Positions 26,207-33,861 of a stretch of DNA of 64,000 nucleotides are shown one piece after another; the first letter of the stretch is position 1; every line of letters begins with the position of its first letter. The translations under genes and the position numbers were made by a program. The notes under the pieces were generated by a model. It did no database searches, was not told where the DNA came from, and saw only the letters and a program-made list of their open reading frames with translations. The DNA lies in NCBI RefSeq assembly GCF_002846335.1, contig NZ_PJMQ01000001.1, positions 5,270,001 through 5,334,000 on the forward strand, read 5' to 3'. This DNA is from Janthinobacterium sp. 61 (GTDB lineage: Bacteria > Pseudomonadota > Gammaproteobacteria > Burkholderiales > Burkholderiaceae_D).

Positions 26207-27465
26207 TGAGCTCTGACTCCCTACCGACCGGCATGCATGCGCGCAGCAGTGTACGTCCTGATCTCCTGAGCGACCACGCGCATCTGGACCTGCCCGCCAC
26301 CGGGCGCATGATTCTGCGCCTGCTGCAGAAATTACAATATGGCGCCCTGCGCCTGCGCACGCCGGATGGCAGTATCTTGTTGTACGGCGATGGCAGCCAC
26401 CCCGTCACCCTGGATTTGCACAACTGGCGCCTGTGCTCGGCCGTTCTGCGCTCGGGCGACATCGGCTTTGCCGAAACGTTTATCGCGGGCGACTGGCGCA
26501 CCGACAATTTGCCGGGCTTGATCGAATTGATGATACGCAACCGTGCGCAGATCGAGTCCTTGATCTATGGCAACTGGTGGGGCAACCTGATCTATAAGGT
26601 GCGCCATCTGCTGCACCGCAATTCGCGCGCCGGCAGCAAGAAGAATATCCACGCCCATTACGACATTGGCAACGCCTTTTATCAGCTGTGGCTGGACCCG
26701 TCGATGACGTATTCGAGCGCGCTGTTTACCGAAGGCGCCAGCCTGGAACAGGCGCAGCTGGCGAAATACCGGCGCATCGCCGACCAGCTGCAGCTGCAGC
26801 TGCAGCCGCAGCTGGGCCAGCGCGTGCTGGAAATCGGCTGCGGCTGGGGCGGCTTTGCGGAAACGGCGGCGCGTGACTATGGCGCCCACGTGACGGGCCT
26901 GACCTTGTCGACCGAACAGCTGGCGTATGCGCGCCAGCGCCTGCACGAGGCGGGGCTGGCCAGCCTGGCCGATTTGCAGCTGTGCGATTACCGCGACAGC
27001 CACGGCCAGTACGACGCCATCGCTTCGATAGAGATGTTCGAAGCGGTGGGGCAAAGCTACTGGCCCGGCTATTTCGCCTGCGTGGCGCACAACTTGAAGC
27101 GCGGCGGGCGTGCCTGCATCCAGACCATCGTCATCGCCGATGAATTGTTCGAGCGCTACAGCAAGAGCACTGACTTCATCCAGCAATACATTTTTCCGGG
27201 TGGCATGCTGCCTTCGCCGGCCGAGTTTCGCCGCGCCGCCGAGGCGCAGGGCTTGCGCGTAGTGGACGCCTTCAGCTTTGGCCTCGATTACGCGGAAACC
27301 CTGCGCCTGTGGCGCGCCAGCTTCCTGGCCCAGCGAACGGCGCTGGAAAAGCAGGGTTTTGATGGCCGTTTCCTGCTGACCTGGGAGTTTTACCTGGCCT
27401 ATTGCGAAGCGGCCTTCCAGGCGCACAACACGGACGTCATGCAATTTACTCTGGTCAAGGAGTGA
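26206..27465 (+). CDS. Cyclopropane-fatty-acyl-phospholipid synthase-like methyltransferase
   Basis: The 419-residue SAM-dependent enzyme has the SAM-binding motif VLEIGCGWGG at residues 207-216 and the Cfa-typical HAHYDIGNAFYQLWLDPSMT and SIEMFEAVG segments. It should transfer a methyl or methylene group from SAM to a double bond of membrane phospholipid acyl chains. With the FAD enzyme and DUF1365 protein it could make cyclopropane, branched or furan fatty acids. The frame upstream of ATG 26206 belongs to the DUF1365 gene in another frame. The next gene starts two bases after its stop. Confidence 0.9.
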   Translation: MSSDSLPTGMHARSSVRPDLLSDHAHLDLPATGRMILRLLQKLQYGALRLRTPDGSILLYGDGSHPVTLDLHNWRLCSAVLRSGDIGFAETFIAGDWRTDNLPGLIELMIRNRAQIESLIYGNWWGNLIYKVRHLLHRNSRAGSKKNIHAHYDIGNAFYQLWLDPSMTYSSALFTEGASLEQAQLAKYRRIADQLQLQLQPQLGQRVLEIGCGWGGFAETAARDYGAHVTGLTLSTEQLAYARQRLHEAGLASLADLQLCDYRDSHGQYDAIASIEMFEAVGQSYWPGYFACVAHNLKRGGRACIQTIVIADELFERYSKSTDFIQQYIFPGGMLPSPAEFRRAAEAQGLRVVDAFSFGLDYAETLRLWRASFLAQRTALEKQGFDGRFLLTWEFYLAYCEAAFQAHNTDVMQFTLVKE

Positions 27466-27467
27466 TC

Positions 27468-28016
27468 ATGCGCCGCTTGCTTACTGCTGTTGTGCTGTCC
27501 TTGACCATGTACGGTGCCGTGGCCGCGCCCCCGGCCTTTGTGAATGTGGACGTGCCCGAGGCCCGCCTGGCGGGGGAGGGCGACTATACGTGGTTCGGCA
27601 TGCGTATTTATCGAGCGCAACTGTGGGTGGGCGCACAAGGCTACCAGGGCGCGGCGTCGGCAACGGCGCCTTTTGTGCTGGAATTGCGCTACGCGCGCGC
27701 CCTCGATGGCAAGAAGATTGCCGAGGCCAGCTATGAGCAGATGCAAAAACTGGGCGTGGGAACGGAACAGCAACGCCTGGCGTGGCTGGCCACCATGCAG
27801 CGCATCTTTCCGGACGTCAAGGAAGGCCAGCGTATCGCGGGCGCCTATCGGGCCGGCATCGCGCCCGGCGTGCGCTTTTATCTCGATGGCAAGATGCTGG
27901 CCGATGTGAGCGATGGCGACTTCGCGCGCGCTTTCTTCGCCATCTGGCTGTCGCCCGAGTCGACGGCGCCGAAGCTGCGGGCGGCCTTGCTGCAGAGTGC
28001 GGCGCCGCTGCCATGA
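27468..28016 (+). CDS. Chalcone isomerase-like exported protein
   Basis: The 182-residue protein starts with a signal peptide (MRRLLTAVVLSLTMYGAVAA) and continues with the chalcone-isomerase-like fold: FVNVDVPEARLAGEGDYTWFGMRIYRAQLWV, here over residues 25-55, then FVLELRYARALDGKKIAEASYEQM. Bacterial members lack known flavonoid chemistry and may bind fatty acids or act in the periplasm. ATG 27468 follows AAGGAGTGATC, an ideal ribosome site. Stop and next start overlap by four bases. Confidence 0.83.
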   Translation: MRRLLTAVVLSLTMYGAVAAPPAFVNVDVPEARLAGEGDYTWFGMRIYRAQLWVGAQGYQGAASATAPFVLELRYARALDGKKIAEASYEQMQKLGVGTEQQRLAWLATMQRIFPDVKEGQRIAGAYRAGIAPGVRFYLDGKMLADVSDGDFARAFFAIWLSPESTAPKLRAALLQSAAPLP

Positions 28017-29275
28017 GCAGCGGGACCAGCGCCTTGACCTTGCCTGCCTTGTTCAGTTATGGCCTGTTCGGTTTGCCGCTGGCCATGCTGGCGCTGCCCA
28101 TCTATATATATGTTGCGCCATTTTATGCGCAGCGCAGCAGCCTTGATCTGGCGCAAATCGGCGCCGTGCTGCTGGCGGCCCGCATTGCCGCCGCCTTCAT
28201 CGATCCCGCCATGGGCGCCTGGATGGCGCGCGGCGGGCGCAGCTATGCCGTACTGGTCGGTGCCGCGCTGCCCTTGCTGCTGCTGGGCTTTGGCGCCCTG
28301 TTCCATCCGCCGCTCCTGTCGCATGGGGCGACCCTGGCATGGTTCCTGGCGTCCTTGTTGCTCGTGTATTCCGCCTATGGCCTGGCCGGCATCGCGCACC
28401 AGAGCTGGGGCGCGGCGCTGAGTCAGGCGCCCACGCAGCGGGCGCGGGTGGCGGCCGTGCGGGAAGGCTGCGGCTTGCTCGGCGTTATCCTGGCGGCGGC
28501 ACTGACTTCCGTGCTCGGCTATGACGGCTTGTCGCTGGCCTTTGCCGTCTGCCTGCTGGCGACGGGCGCGCTGTTGCTGGCGCGCGCGCCGCGGCCGACC
28601 TCGCGCAGTGCCGGGGACGTGATCGTCGGCAGTGGCTGGAAAGTCCCGTTGCGCCAGCGCGCATTTCGCTGGCTGTTCGCCGTCTTGCTCGTCAATGGCG
28701 TAGCCGCCGCCATCCCCGCCACCCTGTTCCTGTTCTTTGCCGGCGATTATTTGCGCCTGGGGCATTACGCGGGGCCGTTCCTGATTGTGTATTTTTGTGC
28801 GGCAGCCGCTTCGATGCCCCTTTGGGTGGCGCTGGCGCGCCGCTTTGGCGAAGCGCGCGCCTGGGGCGGCGCCATGCTGCTGGCGGCCAGCGTGTTTGTC
28901 TGGGCGTATGGCTTGGACGCGGGCGCCGCGTGGGGCTTTGCCAGCATCTGCTTGCTTTCGGGCTTGGCGCTGGGTGCCGACCTGGCCTTGCCGCCGGCCC
29001 TGCTGGCAGGGTTGATCGGCGCGGCGGGCCACGCCAGGCGGCATGAGGCGGCGTACTTCGGCTGGTGGAACTGGGGCGTGCAGATGAGCCTGGCGCTGGC
29101 GGCCGGCATCGCCTTGCCCTTGCTGGCCTGGCTGGGTTATGTGCCGGGCAGCAGCAGCGGCTTGCCAGCCTTGTCGGCTGCCTACGCCTTGCTGCCCTGC
29201 GCCCTGAAACTGCTGGCGGCGCTGCTGCTGTGGCGCGCGCCTTTACAACATATATATAGTGAAACCAGGGAGTAG
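28013..29275 (+). CDS. MFS transporter
   Basis: The 420-residue protein has about twelve hydrophobic segments and a loop DPAMGAWMARGGRSYAVLVG typical of GPH-like MFS permeases. It has no specificity mark I can use. The overlap ATGA with the chalcone-isomerase-like gene and its place in the operon suggest export of a lipid or lipid precursor. The equivalent permease in the light-stress operons of other Proteobacteria is also uncharacterised. Confidence 0.82.
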   Translation: MSSGTSALTLPALFSYGLFGLPLAMLALPIYIYVAPFYAQRSSLDLAQIGAVLLAARIAAAFIDPAMGAWMARGGRSYAVLVGAALPLLLLGFGALFHPPLLSHGATLAWFLASLLLVYSAYGLAGIAHQSWGAALSQAPTQRARVAAVREGCGLLGVILAAALTSVLGYDGLSLAFAVCLLATGALLLARAPRPTSRSAGDVIVGSGWKVPLRQRAFRWLFAVLLVNGVAAAIPATLFLFFAGDYLRLGHYAGPFLIVYFCAAAASMPLWVALARRFGEARAWGGAMLLAASVFVWAYGLDAGAAWGFASICLLSGLALGADLALPPALLAGLIGAAGHARRHEAAYFGWWNWGVQMSLALAAGIALPLLAWLGYVPGSSSGLPALSAAYALLPCALKLLAALLLWRAPLQHIYSETRE

Positions 29276-29280
29276 CGACT

Positions 29281-29841
29281 ATGCACCTCATGAGATCCTG
29301 CCAACGCGGCATTACGGCGACGGCCTTGCTGCTGGCACTGGCCGCCTGTTCCACGCCACCCACACCGGCCATGTACGCGCAGGAACTGCCCGTGCTGGAT
29401 CTGCAACAGTACTTCAATGGCACGCTCGATGCCCACGGCATCTTCCAGGACCGGTCGGGCAAGGTGGTCAAGCGCTTCACGGTGGTGATGCGGGCCAGCT
29501 GGGCGGGCGAGACGGGCACCCTGGACGAGGATTTCACGTATTCGGACGGCAGCCGCCAGCGGCGCGTGTGGACCCTGCGCAAGACGGCGCCCGGGCGCTT
29601 CATCGGCACGGCGCCCGACGTGGTCGGCGAGGCCATCGGCGAAGTGGCCGGTAATGCGCTGCGCTGGCAATACGTGCTGGCGCTGCCCGTCGATGGCACG
29701 GTCTACCACGTCGACTTCGAGGACTGGATGTTCCTGATGGATGACAAGGTCATGCTCAACCGCGCCGCCATGAGCAAATTCGGCTTCAGCCTGGGCGCCG
29801 TCACTTTATCGTTCAGCAAGCGTCCACAGGCGGTCCCATGA
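29281..29841 (+). CDS. DUF3833 domain-containing lipoprotein
   Basis: The 186-residue protein has a lipoprotein signal ending LALAACSTPP and the DUF3833 core LDLQQYFNGTLDAHGIFQDRSG and VVGEAIGEVAGNALRWQYVLALPVDG (spread over residues ~40-135). The family has no known activity but co-occurs with the same methyltransferase and SDR genes. GGAGTAGCGACT precedes the ATG. Its stop overlaps the SDR start by four bases. Confidence 0.88.
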   Translation: MHLMRSCQRGITATALLLALAACSTPPTPAMYAQELPVLDLQQYFNGTLDAHGIFQDRSGKVVKRFTVVMRASWAGETGTLDEDFTYSDGSRQRRVWTLRKTAPGRFIGTAPDVVGEAIGEVAGNALRWQYVLALPVDGTVYHVDFEDWMFLMDDKVMLNRAAMSKFGFSLGAVTLSFSKRPQAVP

Positions 29842-30605
29842 ATCGCAAGATCACCAGCTGGGCCGGCAAGCGCGTGTGGATCATCGGCGCGTCCAGCGGC
29901 ATCGGCGCCGCGTGCGCCACCTTGCTGCTGGAGCAGGGCGCGTGCGTAGCCTTGTCGGCCCGCCATCGCGCCAGCCTGGAGCAGCTGTGCCAGGGACAGC
30001 CGCTGGCGCAGGCATTACCGCTCGATATCACCCAGCCCGCGCAGCTACGGGGCGTCTGTGCGCAGCTGCAGCTGCAGTGGACGCATATCGACCTGATACT
30101 GGTGGTGGCCGGCGGCTATCAGGCCATGCGCGCCGACAGTTTCGATCTTGAGGCTGCCCAGAGCTTGCTGGCCTTGAATGTGGGCGGCGTCTTCAATTGC
30201 CTGGAGCAGGCCTTGCCGTGGTTGTTGCGCCAGGGTAGCGGCGGCATCGGCATCGTCGCCTCGGTGGCCGGCTATGGCGGCTTGCCCAAGGCGCTCGCGT
30301 ATGGCGCCAGCAAGGCGGCGCTGATCAACCTGACGGAGTCGCTGTATCTGGATTTGCATCCACGCGGGATTGATGTGTATCAAATCAACCCGGGTTTTGT
30401 CGCCACGCCCCTGACGGCGGACAATGATTTCAAGATGCCCGCCCTGATGACGGCGCACGACGCCGCCGCCGCCATGCTCGACGGCATCGAGCGGGGCCAG
30501 TTTCACATCCACTTTCCCAAACGCTTTACGAATACCCTGCGCCTGGCGCGGCTGTTGCCGTACCGCGCCTATTTTTGGCTGATCCGCAAAGTGACGGGTG
30601 TATGA
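29838..30605 (+). CDS. SDR-family oxidoreductase
   Basis: The 255-residue short-chain dehydrogenase has the cofactor motif GASSGIGAACA near residue 15, a YxxxK active site Y-G-A-S-K in LAYGASKAALINL with the preceding Ser, and NPGFVATPLT. It reduces or oxidises an unknown carbonyl or hydroxyl using NAD(P). It overlaps both neighbouring genes by four bases. Confidence 0.9.
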   Translation: MNRKITSWAGKRVWIIGASSGIGAACATLLLEQGACVALSARHRASLEQLCQGQPLAQALPLDITQPAQLRGVCAQLQLQWTHIDLILVVAGGYQAMRADSFDLEAAQSLLALNVGGVFNCLEQALPWLLRQGSGGIGIVASVAGYGGLPKALAYGASKAALINLTESLYLDLHPRGIDVYQINPGFVATPLTADNDFKMPALMTAHDAAAAMLDGIERGQFHIHFPKRFTNTLRLARLLPYRAYFWLIRKVTGV

Positions 30606-31057
30606 GCGCAAGCATGCCGGAGACGGAGCGCGTGGAGGAGGCGTTGGCGCGCCTGGTGGCGTTTTATGAGCACCTGAGCCTCGAAAACCTGGCGCAACTG
30701 GGCGCCGTCTATGCGCCGGACGCCCATTTCAAGGATCCTTTCAACGAGGTGGTGGGGCATGCCGCCATCCTGGCCATCTTCGAGCACATGTTCGTGCAAG
30801 TCGACGCGCCCCGGTTTGTCGTGCTGGAAAGCCTGGGGCAGGGGCAGCAGGCGTTCCTGACGTGGGAGTTTCGCTTCCGCATGAAACGACTGGTCTCTGG
30901 CGATCAATGTATTCGTGGCGCAACCCATGTGCGCTTCGATGCGCAGGGACGGGTGCTTATGCATCGCGATTATTGGGATGCGGCGGAAGAATTGTATGAA
31001 AAATTGCCGTTGCTGGGCGGCCTCATGCGCCTGCTCCGGCGGGCCAGCCAGCGCTAG
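30602..31057 (+). CDS. NTF2-like protein (SnoaL-like)
   Basis: The 151-residue protein has the nuclear transport factor 2-like fold pattern: a first helix (EALARLVAFYEHLS), YAPDAHFKDPFNEVVG, then strands WEFRFRMKRL and THVRFDAQGRVLMHRDYWD. Such proteins bind small hydrophobic ligands or act as isomerases. ATG 30602 overlaps the SDR stop (ATGA); it is the last gene of the operon. No terminator hairpin follows directly; the sequence becomes AT-rich. Confidence 0.83.
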   Translation: MSASMPETERVEEALARLVAFYEHLSLENLAQLGAVYAPDAHFKDPFNEVVGHAAILAIFEHMFVQVDAPRFVVLESLGQGQQAFLTWEFRFRMKRLVSGDQCIRGATHVRFDAQGRVLMHRDYWDAAEELYEKLPLLGGLMRLLRRASQR

Positions 31058-31156
31058 TATTGTTTCTTGATGCTTTAAGCAAAAAATGCGAAAAAGAAAA
31101 AGTAAATTGTGCGGATTCGGGCGCGTAAAAACTTGATTTCGCTCAAAGTGTCGTTT

Positions 31157-31178
31157 TTTTGACACAAATTTGTCAAAA
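31157..31178. repeat. Inverted repeat TTTTGACA-N6-TGTCAAAA
   Basis: Eight-base perfect arms around a six-base centre, about 100 bases after the NTF2-like stop. AT-rich, so more like a protein binding site than a terminator. Confidence 0.55.
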
Positions 31179-31957
31179 TATTTAGAAGGCAACATTGTAA
31201 GAAATTGTTTCAATTGATGCGCAATTTGCAAGCAAGAGTCGTCCTCATCCGCTTCGCTCTGTTCGCCGGCGCATGCGCTGGTAAACATGGAAAACATTTC
31301 TATGTGAGCAATTTAAATTACCGGAAAGTCAGTAATTTCATTGTCACTCTGGCTATTTTTTGGGAGCCTACGTCGACGTGAAAATTTGCGCCTACGCCCC
31401 TGAATAATGCGGCAACGCACCAAAAAAGCGCGCATTATTTCCCGTTTTTGGGCATTCGGCAGCAAACATCGGCGATGCCGTGTATGCTTCGTCCCGTTTA
31501 TCCATTATCGCCTGACAAATTGTGCGCTTTGTCGCGTAAATCTTTGAGGGCAAATGACGGGTAAAGCATGTTGACGTTTTAATCACTCGCCTGATACTGT
31601 TGCACTAATACAACGGGTGCCAGCATGCCATGCGCTATGATGGAATGGTCAATCAGGCCAATGCATTGGTTGGCAAGGGGCACTGGCTCTGTCGCGTAGT
31701 ACGGTTGGCGATGGTCGGGATGCCTGAAAAAGCCCCTGGCCTGGTACCGGAAGTAACATGTTGGAACTTGATGGAATGTGAAACGGTCGTTATAGTGCCG
31801 CTTCCGGTGCCCTTTGAGCACCGAACCGGCGCACGAATGACGGTCGTTATGCAGCCTTCAAGCTTATCGGTGCAATAGCGTGCCGATACCGATATGAATG
31901 TTCCCCTGACCGGAACAGCAATGTGGCAGGTGGAGACCTTGCCCTCACTCATAAAAA

Positions 31958-31974
31958 GCGCTCTGCTAGAGCGC
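31958..31974 (-). terminator. Hairpin in porin leader, terminator-like on the minus strand
   Basis: GCGCTCT-GCT-AGAGCGC is a perfect seven-base stem. On the minus strand it is followed by TTTTTAT, the layout of an intrinsic terminator; on the plus strand no T-run follows, so it would be a stem in the porin mRNA leader. Confidence 0.45.
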
Positions 31975-32030
31975 AGCTCGAGATGCATAGGCTGTATTAC
32001 TTTTTGCTTCAAAAATTAAAGGAAATTGCA

Positions 32031-33095
32031 ATGAAAAAAACTCTGATCACCCTGGCAGTTCTGGCAGCAGCCACTGGCGTAGCTCAAGCTCAATCGAGCG
32101 TTGTTATCTACGGTACCGTTGACGCTGGTTTCGTCAGCGAGCGCGGCGGCGTTAAAGGCAATGTAAACAAGCTGGACAGCGGCGTTGCTTCGGCTTCCCG
32201 TCTGGGCTTCAAAGGCACCGAAGATCTGGGCAGCGGCCTGTCGGCTCTGTTCCTGTTGGAATCGGGCTTCAGCGTTGACAACGGTCAACAAGACGTTGCA
32301 GGTACCTTGTTCAACCGTCAAGCTTACGTTGGTCTGAGCAGCAAAACGACCGGTACCCTGACCCTGGGTCGTCAATACACCCCTTGGTACAACACCCTGT
32401 CGAAAGTTGCTGATCCATTCGCAGCTGGCTACGCTGGTTCCGCTAAAAACTTGTTCCCAGCGAACACCCGCACCAGCAACACCGTGCTGTACACCTCGCC
32501 AAACTTCAACGGTTTTGACGGCGACGTAGCGTACACCTTCGGCGAAAACGCTGATTCGAACAAAATCGGCCGCAAAATCGGCGCGTCGGTTGGCTACTCG
32601 AATGGTCCTCTGAATGCACGTCTGGCTTACAACAACACCAGCAACGACACCGCGACCATCGAACAAGGTAGCGGCCGCAACTGGTTGGCTGCAGCTAACT
32701 ACGACTTCGCAGTTGCTAAAGCTTACGTCGCATACGGCGTGAACAAAGGTGCACAAAGCGCCAACCTGAACAACGGTAACGTACAGAACTACAACTACGC
32801 TCCTGCTGCTCTGAGCACCGACAGCAACAACATCCTGGTCGGCGCAACCGTACCAGTCGGCCCAGCTGGCACCGTAATGGCTTCGTTCATCCGTACGAAC
32901 GACAAAACCGCTGCTAACGCTGATGCTGATCAATGGGCACTGGGTTACTCCTACGCTCTGTCGAAGCGCACGAGCACCTACGCTTCGTACGCCAAGATCA
33001 AGAACAAAAACGGCGCTAACTACACCGTTGGTAACAACAGCAATGTTGGTACGGGCGACAAAGCCTTCAACGTTGGTGTTCGTCACTCGTTCTAA
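32031..33095 (+). CDS. Gram-negative porin (OmpC-like, betaproteobacterial type)
   Basis: The 354-residue outer-membrane protein has a signal peptide (MKKTLITLAVLAAATGVAQA, cleaved before QSSVVIYG), the SSVVIYGTVDAG first strand and the ASRLGFKGTEDLG segment typical of betaproteobacterial trimeric porins, and ends in Phe (VGVRHSF), as required for Bam assembly. It lets small hydrophilic solutes into the periplasm. ATG 32031 follows AAAGGAAATTGCA. Codons are biased to a few favourites (GCT, GTT, CGT, GGT, AAC), unlike the GC-rich neighbours, as expected for a very highly expressed gene. Confidence 0.95.
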   Translation: MKKTLITLAVLAAATGVAQAQSSVVIYGTVDAGFVSERGGVKGNVNKLDSGVASASRLGFKGTEDLGSGLSALFLLESGFSVDNGQQDVAGTLFNRQAYVGLSSKTTGTLTLGRQYTPWYNTLSKVADPFAAGYAGSAKNLFPANTRTSNTVLYTSPNFNGFDGDVAYTFGENADSNKIGRKIGASVGYSNGPLNARLAYNNTSNDTATIEQGSGRNWLAAANYDFAVAKAYVAYGVNKGAQSANLNNGNVQNYNYAPAALSTDSNNILVGATVPVGPAGTVMASFIRTNDKTAANADADQWALGYSYALSKRTSTYASYAKIKNKNGANYTVGNNSNVGTGDKAFNVGVRHSF

Positions 33096-33156
33096 TATTC
33101 GCGCAAGCGAAGCTTAGTACCGCCAAGGCATCCCCTCGGGGATGCTGCAAGCAAAG

Positions 33157-33194
33157 AAACGCGCTGTCTGGCTTCGGCCTGGCAGCGCGTTTTT
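33157..33194 (+). terminator. Porin terminator
   Basis: AAACGCGCTG and CAGCGCGTTT form a ten-base stem around a 16-base loop that itself folds (GGC-TTCG-GCC), followed by T residues. A smaller stem GCATCCCC/GGGGATGC precedes it. Confidence 0.85.
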
Positions 33195-33202
33195 GCATGT
33201 GC

Positions 33203-33223
33203 GGCGCCAGTTATAATGGCGCC
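33203..33223 (+). promoter_or_regulatory. Promoter with -10 inside a GC palindrome
   Basis: GGCGCCA-GTTATAA-TGGCGCC is a seven-base inverted repeat with a perfect TATAAT at 33212-33217 in its centre, 23 bases before the next ATG region. No clear -35 is seen at the usual distance because the porin terminator lies there. Confidence 0.45.
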
Positions 33224-33245
33224 GTTACTCAAGTAAAGGAATGCC

Positions 33246-33788
33246 ATGAATTCATACACCTCGCCGCGTCTGGCTGCCATGCTGGCCGCGCTGCTGCTCG
33301 CCAGCGCCACCGGTGCCGCCTTCGCGGCAGTCAAGGGAAAGAAGCCGGTTGGACTGGAGCGCTATGGCGTGGCCGTCTACTCGGATCTATGTCTGCAAAA
33401 GGATAGCGGCGAGATCGGCGGCCAGCGCGTGACCCTGCACCGCTTCGCCGAGGCTGATTCCGTCATCTACGAATTCACGGCGGGTGCCCTGAGCTGGCCT
33501 ATCGTGGCCAACGACGTCAACCTGGACACCGCCACGGGCGCCTTCGATTTCACCATCGCGGGCGCCGACAATGAAGAGCGCACCATCGTCGGCAAGTTTT
33601 CCAAAGATGGGCAAACCCTGACACTGGAAGGTGATTACTGCGGCGGCAATGTGCGCATGCCCATGAAACTGAGCCGCGTGCGCGATTTCGGCCGTCCCCT
33701 GAAAAATTGCACGCCATGCCCGCCGATGCCGGAAGCGCCGGCGGAGGCCGTGCCTGCCGAGGAAAGTGCGCCCGTGCCCGCTGCCTGA
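33246..33788 (+). CDS. Exported protein of unknown function
   Basis: The 180-residue protein begins with a signal peptide (LAAMLAALLLASATGAAFAA). The mature part is compact with four cysteines (one DLCLQKD, one DYCGG, and CTPC) and ends in a Pro/Ala/Glu-rich tail. AAAGGA precedes ATG 33246. No family comes to mind; it is probably periplasmic or surface-exposed. It stands alone between two terminators. Confidence 0.7.
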   Translation: MNSYTSPRLAAMLAALLLASATGAAFAAVKGKKPVGLERYGVAVYSDLCLQKDSGEIGGQRVTLHRFAEADSVIYEFTAGALSWPIVANDVNLDTATGAFDFTIAGADNEERTIVGKFSKDGQTLTLEGDYCGGNVRMPMKLSRVRDFGRPLKNCTPCPPMPEAPAEAVPAEESAPVPAA

Positions 33789-33811
33789 GCGATTGCCTCT
33801 GTCAAAAAGAA

Positions 33812-33840
33812 AAAGGCCCGGTATCGACCGGGCCTTTGTT
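33812..33840. terminator. Bidirectional terminator
   Basis: AAAGGCCCGGT-ATCG-ACCGGGCCTTT forms a perfect 11-base stem with a four-base loop and flanking A- and T-runs, between convergent genes. Confidence 0.9.
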
Positions 33841-33861
33841 GTTTCTCGCCTTGCAAGGGGC

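Larger units (their letters stand above)
31058..32030. other. Long AT-rich gap with palindromes, no clear gene
   Basis: No frame in this 973-base gap looks coding; frames at 31630-31878 (+) and 31653-32012 (-) lack family features. Seen here: an FNR-like TTGAT-TTCG-CTCAA at 31133-31146 (nine of ten), the inverted repeat TTTTGACA-N6-TGTCAAAA at 31157-31178, a TTGACG/GATACT pair with 17-base spacing at 31571-31599, and an 11-base direct repeat ACGGTCGTTAT at 31783 and 31840. It may hold the porin promoter, a long leader, or a small RNA. Confidence 0.5.

Noticed and set aside
31579..32012. Frames in the porin upstream gap (31579-31821, 31630-31878, 31653-32012)
   Set aside because: No ribosome sites, no family features, and they overlap each other; I also considered an IS6-type remnant because of ACTGTTGCAC but no inverted ends or transposase motifs are present.
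32016..33086. Long antisense frame opposite the porin
   Set aside because: Arises from the strong codon bias of the porin gene; no ribosome site or domain.
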